Assembly (NCBI RefSeq): GCF_036689865.1
Contig: NZ_JBAHUQ010000020.1
Location: 46,690 to 110,689 of the forward strand
DNA: 64,000 nt
Reading direction: 5' to 3'
DNA from: Magnetococcus sp. PR-3
Lineage (GTDB): Bacteria > Pseudomonadota > Magnetococcia > Magnetococcales > Magnetococcaceae
Shown here: positions 59,353 to 64,000 of the stretch, piece by piece
Position numbering within the stretch: the first letter of the stretch is position 1
How the letters are laid out: every line of letters begins with the position of its first letter
Position numbers and translations under genes: made by a program
Notes under the pieces: model-generated
What the model was told of the DNA's origin: nothing
What the model saw: the letters and a program-made list of their open reading frames with translations, nothing else
Database searches by the model: none

Positions 59353-60405
59353 ATGTCTGATTGGCATGAACCATCGCTAGAAGATAAAGCGGAACCTCCA
59401 AAGCCCGCTGTTTCAGAATCTGAAACACAGCTGCGACGTGTGTTGAGTGCGATGGAGGAGAGTCGCTTTGCTGAACGGACTATGCTGGAGAGCTTGGTCA
59501 AAGAGGGCATGACAGAGCAGAAAAAGCAGAGACGAGGGAAAAACCTCTTTCGGCTTTTTATTGCGCTATACCTAATCGCGACCATGGTTCTGCTGAATGC
59601 AGATGGGTTTGAAGAGAGTAGCGCATCGTTAGGGGATGAACCTCATGTGGCAGTGGTTACCCTGGCTGGGGCGATCATGCCAGAGTCAGAGGTCGATGCT
59701 GAAACCGTGATGAAAACCCTGCGGGAAGCCTTTGAGGATAAAAATACCAAGGCTGTCATTCTTCGCATCAACAGCCCAGGTGGTAGCCCTGTGCAGGCTG
59801 GTATGATCTTTGATGAGATCAAACGGCTTCGTGCCAAGTATAAAGAGATTAAACTCTATGCTGCTCTGGAGGATCTGTGTGCCTCGGGTGGTTACTATGT
59901 GGCAGCAGCTGCCGATGAGATTTATGCCGATAAAGCGACCCTTGTCGGGTCTATCGGGGTCATCATGAAAGGCTTTGGCCTGGAAAAGTTGGCTGAGAAT
60001 GTTGGCTTGGAAAATCGAACATTGACAGCCGGTAGCCATAAGGCCTTTTTGGACCCCCTAGCACCGGTGGATGATCAAGAGAAAGCCCACGCCCAAGGGC
60101 TGCTTAACCAAATTCATAAGCAGTTTATTCAGGTGGTTAAGAAAGGGCGAGGTGATCGCTTAAAAGCTGATGATCAGGCGCTGTTCAACGGTTTGATCTG
60201 GACGGGTGAGGAGGCTCTGGAGCTTGGCTTGGTTGATGGGTTAGGCTCTGTAGAGTGGCTAGCTAGAGAGAAAATTAAGATTACGGATCTTATGGAGTTT
60301 GAGCGGGATCAAGATTGGTCCGACCGTTTTTTTAAGGAGCTCTCTAGCGGTACAGCCAGCATGTTGATGCAGGTGCAACAACGTGCCCCCTATATGGGTA
60401 TGTGA
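59353..60405 (+). CDS. sppA: Signal peptide peptidase A, short (36K) type
   Basis: A 350-residue S49 serine protease anchored in the inner membrane by one helix near residues 65-82 (LFRLFIALYLIATMVLL), after a charged cytoplasmic segment. The catalytic serine is in EDLCASGGYYVAAAADEIYA, and the general-base lysine is probably in SIGVIMKGFGLEKL. LRINSPGGSPVQA forms the oxyanion region. It degrades cleaved signal peptides and possibly membrane proteins. Start at ATG 59353; ATG 59308 is an in-frame alternative. The Glu-rich N-terminal segment before the helix is longer than in most SppA proteins. Confidence 0.92.
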   Translation: MSDWHEPSLEDKAEPPKPAVSESETQLRRVLSAMEESRFAERTMLESLVKEGMTEQKKQRRGKNLFRLFIALYLIATMVLLNADGFEESSASLGDEPHVAVVTLAGAIMPESEVDAETVMKTLREAFEDKNTKAVILRINSPGGSPVQAGMIFDEIKRLRAKYKEIKLYAALEDLCASGGYYVAAAADEIYADKATLVGSIGVIMKGFGLEKLAENVGLENRTLTAGSHKAFLDPLAPVDDQEKAHAQGLLNQIHKQFIQVVKKGRGDRLKADDQALFNGLIWTGEEALELGLVDGLGSVEWLAREKIKITDLMEFERDQDWSDRFFKELSSGTASMLMQVQQRAPYMGM

Positions 60406-60486
60406 GTGAAAAAAGACCGTTGAAAGTGCACCGAGGGGTCTTGTGAAAAGGAAGAAAAGCATCCTTTTTACCAACGGAGACTTTAC

Positions 60487-60620
60487 TTCCGGGCTCAAGT
60501 TGCCTATATAACTTGCTACCGGAGCGAAATCCCCACCATTTATCCCAGTGATGGATTTAGGGTGGGGCAAAACGGGCTACACCCTGTAGCCCAAAGCCAG
60601 TGTCCGGCGCGTAAGGGCGC
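60487..60620 (+). promoter_or_regulatory. Highly structured 5' leader of acnB
   Basis: Four helices lie in sequence before acnB. (1) TCCGG/CCGGA enclosing CAAGTT/AACTTG (60487-60523). (2) CCCCACC...GGTGGGG with ATCC/GGAT inside (about 60530-60567). (3) GGGCTACA/TGTAGCCC (60574-60592). (4) GGCGCG/CGCGCC (about 60605-60623). Helix 4 ends only a few bases before the Shine-Dalgarno sequence ATGGAGG (60626-60632). No T run follows, so control of translation rather than termination is the natural reading. Confidence 0.55.
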
Positions 60621-60639
60621 GCCACAATGGAGGTTTTCA

Positions 60640-63192
60640 ATGCTTGAAGCTTATCGCCAACATGTCGCCGAACGTGAAGCTGAAGGGGTGCCCCCGCTTC
60701 CCTTGAACGCCCAGCAGACCGCGGATCTGGTGGAACTGCTTAAAAATCCCCCCGCAGGTGAGGCAGACACACTGCTGGACTTGATCAAAAATCAAGTACC
60801 ACCAGGTGTGGATGACGCCTCCAAGGTGAAGGCAGAATTTTTGGGTGAGGTGGCCAAAGGAACTGTGGCCTGCTCCCTAATCGACCGTGCTGAGGCAACA
60901 AAACTACTTGGTACCATGGTGGGTGGCTATAATGTTCAGTCCCTCATCGATTTACTGGATGATGCAGAAATGGCTGCTGGTGCTGTTGATGCGCTTTCTG
61001 CAACACTGCTGGTCTATGATGCCTTTGCTGAAGTGGCTGAAAAATCAAAGAGTAATGCCAGTGCAAAACAGGTCATGGAAAACTGGGCCAACGCCACTTG
61101 GTTTACCAGCCGTCCTGAGATGCCAGAAGAGGTAACGGTTACGGTCTTTAAGGTTGAGGGCGAGACCAACACTGACGATCTCTCCCCTGCCTCTGAAGCT
61201 TGGAGTCGTCCTGACATTCCCGTGCACGCCAAAGCTATGTTGGTTAACCGCATGGAAGGTGGCCTTGAGCAGCTGATTGAGCTTAAAGGCAAGGGACACC
61301 CTGTAGCGTATGTTGGTGATGTGGTCGGTACGGGTTCTTCCCGTAAATCGGCAGCCAACTCTGTAATTTGGCACACAGGTAACGACATTCCTTACGTACC
61401 CGGTAAGCGTACCGGTGGTGTGGTAATCGGTGGAACCATTGCCCCAATCTTCTTCAATACGGCTGAAGATTCAGGCATGTTACCCATTCAGTGTGATGTA
61501 ACGGCACTGAATACGGGTGATGTGGTTACCATCAATACCAAATCTGGTGAAATCACCCGTGATGGTGCGGTTGTTACCTCCTTTGATCTTAAGCCCAACA
61601 CACTGGCTGACGAAGTACGTGCCGGTGGCCGTGTGAACCTGATTATTGGTCGTAAGTTGACCACTCAGGCTCGCGAAGCCCTGGGTCTGGGTGAGATTGA
61701 CCTATTCACCGATCCTGTGCAGCCCGAAGATACGGGTAAGGGCTTTACCCTGGCACAGAAAATGGTGGGTAAGGCTGTGGGTAAAACCGGTGTTCGCCCT
61801 GGCGAGTACTGTGAACCTAAGATGACCACGGTTGGTTCTCAGGATACCACTGGTCCGATGACCCGTGATGAGATCAAAGAGCTGGCTTGCCTGAAGTACT
61901 CTGCTGACTTCACGGTTCAATCCTTCTGCCACACGGCGGCTTATCCCAAGTCAGTCGATATCACCACACACAACACGCTGGGTCAGTTCTTTGAAGACCG
62001 TGATGGTGTTGCGCTGCGTGTGGGTGATGGTGTGATCCACAGCTGGCTGAACCGCTTCTGCATGCCTGATACCGTCGGTACGGGTGGTGATAGCCACACC
62101 CGTTTCCCCATCGGTATCTCTTTCCCTGCAGGGTCTGGTTTGGTGGCTTTTGCCGCAGCCACAGGTTCTATGCCTTTGGTGATGCCTGAATCTGTTCTGG
62201 TGCGCTTTAAAGGTGACCTGCAGCCTGGTATTACCCTGCGTGATGTCGTGAACGTCATCCCCTGGGCTGCGATCCAGAACGGTATGTTGACGGTTGAGAA
62301 AAAGGGTAAGAAGAACGTCTATGCTGGCCGTGTTCTGGAAATTGAAGGTCTGCCTAATCTCAAAGTAGAGCAAGCTTTTGAGTTGGCGGATGCTTCGGCC
62401 GAGCGTTCCGCAGCTGCTTGTACCGTTCATCTGGACAAAGAGCCTGTTATTGAATACATGAGCTCCAACGTCACCTTGATGAAGAACATGCTTAACCGTG
62501 GTTACGGTCATGCGGACACCATCCAAGCACGTGTGGATGCCATGGAAGCTTGGTTGGCCAATCCTGAACTGCTCCAGCCCGATGCCGATGCCGAGTATGC
62601 AGAGATCATCGAAATTGATCTTTCTGAGATCAAAGAGCCTATCGTCTGCTGCCCCAACGATCCAGACGATGTAAAGCTGCTCAGCGAAGTTGCTGGTAAC
62701 CCCATTGATGAGATCTTCTTGGGTTCCTGCATGACCAACATCGGTCACTTCCGTGCAGCGGCTAAGGTGCTGGATGGTCAGCCCCAGGTACCTGGTCGTA
62801 TGTGGGTTGCTCCACCGACCCGTATGGATGAGCAGCAGCTGATTGAAGAGGGTGTTTACAGCATCTTTGGTAAAGCTGGTGCCCGTATGGAAATGCCGGG
62901 TTGTTCCCTGTGCATGGGTAACCAAGCTCGGGTACGGGATAATGCGGTTGTCTTCTCAACCTCTACCCGTAACTTTGATAACCGACTGGGTAAGGGTGCC
63001 CAAGTTTACCTGGGTAGCGCAGAGCTGGCAGCGGTGACGGCGTTGAAGGGTAAAATTCCAACACCCGCTGAGTACCTTGAGATCTCTAAGGATCGTATTG
63101 ATCCTCATGCAGATGATCTCTACCGCTACCTCAACTTCCATGAAATTGAGGACTATGAGAACAATGGTGTGATCCCTATCACAGCAGCTTGA
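60640..63192 (+). CDS. acnB: Aconitate hydratase B
   Basis: A 4Fe-4S TCA-cycle enzyme converting citrate to isocitrate (and, in this family, also 2-methyl-cis-aconitate hydration). The 850-residue product starts [20 protein letters not shown], typical of AcnB, with the N-terminal HEAT-like region. It then has [14 protein letters not shown], the swapped domain 4, and cluster cysteines in [14 protein letters not shown] and in [14 protein letters not shown]. Start at ATG 60640 with ATGGAGG seven bases upstream. E. coli AcnB also binds mRNA when apo, which makes the structured leader noteworthy. A strong terminator follows. Confidence 0.97.
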   Translation: MLEAYRQHVAEREAEGVPPLPLNAQQTADLVELLKNPPAGEADTLLDLIKNQVPPGVDDASKVKAEFLGEVAKGTVACSLIDRAEATKLLGTMVGGYNVQSLIDLLDDAEMAAGAVDALSATLLVYDAFAEVAEKSKSNASAKQVMENWANATWFTSRPEMPEEVTVTVFKVEGETNTDDLSPASEAWSRPDIPVHAKAMLVNRMEGGLEQLIELKGKGHPVAYVGDVVGTGSSRKSAANSVIWHTGNDIPYVPGKRTGGVVIGGTIAPIFFNTAEDSGMLPIQCDVTALNTGDVVTINTKSGEITRDGAVVTSFDLKPNTLADEVRAGGRVNLIIGRKLTTQAREALGLGEIDLFTDPVQPEDTGKGFTLAQKMVGKAVGKTGVRPGEYCEPKMTTVGSQDTTGPMTRDEIKELACLKYSADFTVQSFCHTAAYPKSVDITTHNTLGQFFEDRDGVALRVGDGVIHSWLNRFCMPDTVGTGGDSHTRFPIGISFPAGSGLVAFAAATGSMPLVMPESVLVRFKGDLQPGITLRDVVNVIPWAAIQNGMLTVEKKGKKNVYAGRVLEIEGLPNLKVEQAFELADASAERSAAACTVHLDKEPVIEYMSSNVTLMKNMLNRGYGHADTIQARVDAMEAWLANPELLQPDADAEYAEIIEIDLSEIKEPIVCCPNDPDDVKLLSEVAGNPIDEIFLGSCMTNIGHFRAAAKVLDGQPQVPGRMWVAPPTRMDEQQLIEEGVYSIFGKAGARMEMPGCSLCMGNQARVRDNAVVFSTSTRNFDNRLGKGAQVYLGSAELAAVTALKGKIPTPAEYLEISKDRIDPHADDLYRYLNFHEIEDYENNGVIPITAA

Positions 63193-63217
63193 TCTCACGT
63201 GGTTAGCGTGACTTGAT

Positions 63218-63253
63218 AAAAACCCGGTAATCTTTGGTTACCGGGTTTTTTTT
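63218..63253 (+). terminator. Intrinsic terminator of acnB
   Basis: AAAAACCCGGTAA (63218-63230) / TTACCGGGTTTTT (63238-63250), T run to 63253. Confidence 0.94.
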
Positions 63254-63401
63254 GCGATAGCTAAGCTGCTTATATAAAAAAATAGTGGATTGGTCCCATT
63301 TTTTAAGGCACCTTTAATTCGGAAGAAAGACCCCCTGTACAATCTGAGGCTGTTTGAGACTAAGAGCAGTCCAGGTACTGTACCTTTGTTGGAGTCAAAA
63401 A

Positions 63402-63986
63402 ATGGGTATCTATGAGTATACCGGTGTCCACCATGTGGCGTTTGCCACACCTGACATCGATGCAACTGTTCGTTTCTGGCGGGACCTGTTAGGCATGCGT
63501 TTGGTTTATGCCTATGGTCGGCCAGGTTATCGGCAGTACTTTTTTGAAGTCTCTGGTGATTCACGCATCTCGTTCTTTGAGTGGCCAGAGGTGGAAAAAA
63601 TACCGTTACGCCGTCATGGTGACCCTGTTAACGGTGCTTTTGCTTTTGATCATATCTCCATTGGTGTGGAGAATGATAATAAGCTGTGGGATATGATGGG
63701 TCGCTTAGAAGGGGCGGAAATCCCTTGTAGTGATGTTATCGATCATGGCTATTTCCACTCCATCTATTCTTACGATCCCAATGGTATCCCCATTGAGTTT
63801 ACCTGTAATGCCCCAGGATTGAATATTCTGGACCGCCCTGACTTACGGGATGAACAGCCAGAAGAGTCGATTCTCTGCCGTTCTGAGCCCGTTCCTGGGC
63901 GTTGGCCGAAGCCAGACCCTATTCCTGACGATGAACGTATTATCGTCCCGGGAGAGGGGAGTGATCATTTTCAGCTCATCACCTGA
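63402..63986 (+). CDS. VOC-superfamily (glyoxalase/dioxygenase-like) protein
   Basis: A 194-residue member of the vicinal-oxygen-chelate fold. The beta-alpha-beta module EYTGVHHVAFATPDIDATVRFW pairs with DHISIGVENDNKLWDMM and PNGIPIEFTCN, which give the usual metal ligands: His in HHVAF, His in DHISIG and Glu in PIEFT. The extended C-terminal segment (RDEQPEESILCRSEPVPGRW) is not part of the fold. The substrate could be a catecholic compound, a methylglyoxal adduct or a toxin; I cannot decide. TTGGAG precedes the ATG. The frame is open upstream to 63354, but that part is not conserved. Confidence 0.83.
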   Translation: MGIYEYTGVHHVAFATPDIDATVRFWRDLLGMRLVYAYGRPGYRQYFFEVSGDSRISFFEWPEVEKIPLRRHGDPVNGAFAFDHISIGVENDNKLWDMMGRLEGAEIPCSDVIDHGYFHSIYSYDPNGIPIEFTCNAPGLNILDRPDLRDEQPEESILCRSEPVPGRWPKPDPIPDDERIIVPGEGSDHFQLIT

Positions 63987-64000
63987 GCCGGTCACCACCT

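Noticed and set aside
61951..62925. 324-codon open frame antisense to acnB
   Set aside because: It lies wholly within a certain aconitase gene, has no ribosome site or recognisable domain, and its length follows from the codon bias of the opposite strand.

Overview
The window is ordinary bacterial chromosome: densely packed genes, intrinsic terminators with long U-runs, good Shine-Dalgarno sites, and no rRNA, tRNA, CRISPR array, transposase or phage gene that I could see. LPS heptose/Kdo genes, chemoreceptors, class III cyclase and c-di-GMP-type signalling, AcnB and split glycine decarboxylase genes point to a motile Gram-negative proteobacterium. The chemoreceptor tips and gene mix remind me of Magnetococcales-like marine Alphaproteobacteria, but that assignment is an inference.

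Layout. 1-5.5 kb: glycogen metabolism (partial glgP and glgA on the minus strand, glgC divergent), then purA. 5.8-15.2 kb: a signalling block with an exported rhodanese, a chemoreceptor, a triple-receiver cyclase-like regulator, an unknown protein, an exported alpha/beta hydrolase, a PilZ-CheX-like fusion and a Crp/Fnr regulator. 15.3-15.6 kb: a gene-free stretch that folds into a multi-helix RNA-like structure. 15.7-20.7 kb: two exported Sel1-repeat proteins. 20.8-25.2 kb: rubredoxin, a UDP-glucuronate decarboxylase-like enzyme, a small cysteine-containing unknown protein coupled to a histidine kinase, and a receiver-ATPase protein. 25.6-32.6 kb: phosphate uptake (pstC, pstA, pstB, phoU) with pstS placed apart on the other strand and a second exported rhodanese between them. 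33-41.6 kb: typA, a GT4 glycosyltransferase, sixA, an M20 peptidase, a predicted small RNA gene and a second chemoreceptor. 41.8-48.6 kb: a minus-strand LPS inner-core operon, gmhB-hldE-hldD-waaF-acyltransferase-waaC-GT2. 48.8-64 kb: a DUF3108 protein, pyrG-kdsA, gcvT-gcvPA-gcvPB, eno, a cysteine-rich MerR regulator, an SppA-type protease, acnB and a VOC protein.

How the parts work together. GlgC makes ADP-glucose, GlgA polymerises it and GlgP breaks glycogen down. GmhB, HldE and HldD make ADP-heptose, which WaaC and WaaF add to the Kdo region that depends on KdsA; PyrG supplies the CTP needed to activate Kdo. PstSCAB imports phosphate and PhoU reports it. Several signalling proteins combine phosphorelay, cyclic-nucleotide and c-di-GMP modules in unusual ways.

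Most worth following up are two unannotated RNA candidates. One is a closed multi-helix structure at 15399-15606. The other has its own promoter, a three-way-junction fold and a terminator at 38774-38945. Next come the structured acnB leader, the domain-shuffled signalling proteins and the cysteine-cluster MerR protein. All functions are assigned by reading motifs; no database search was possible.
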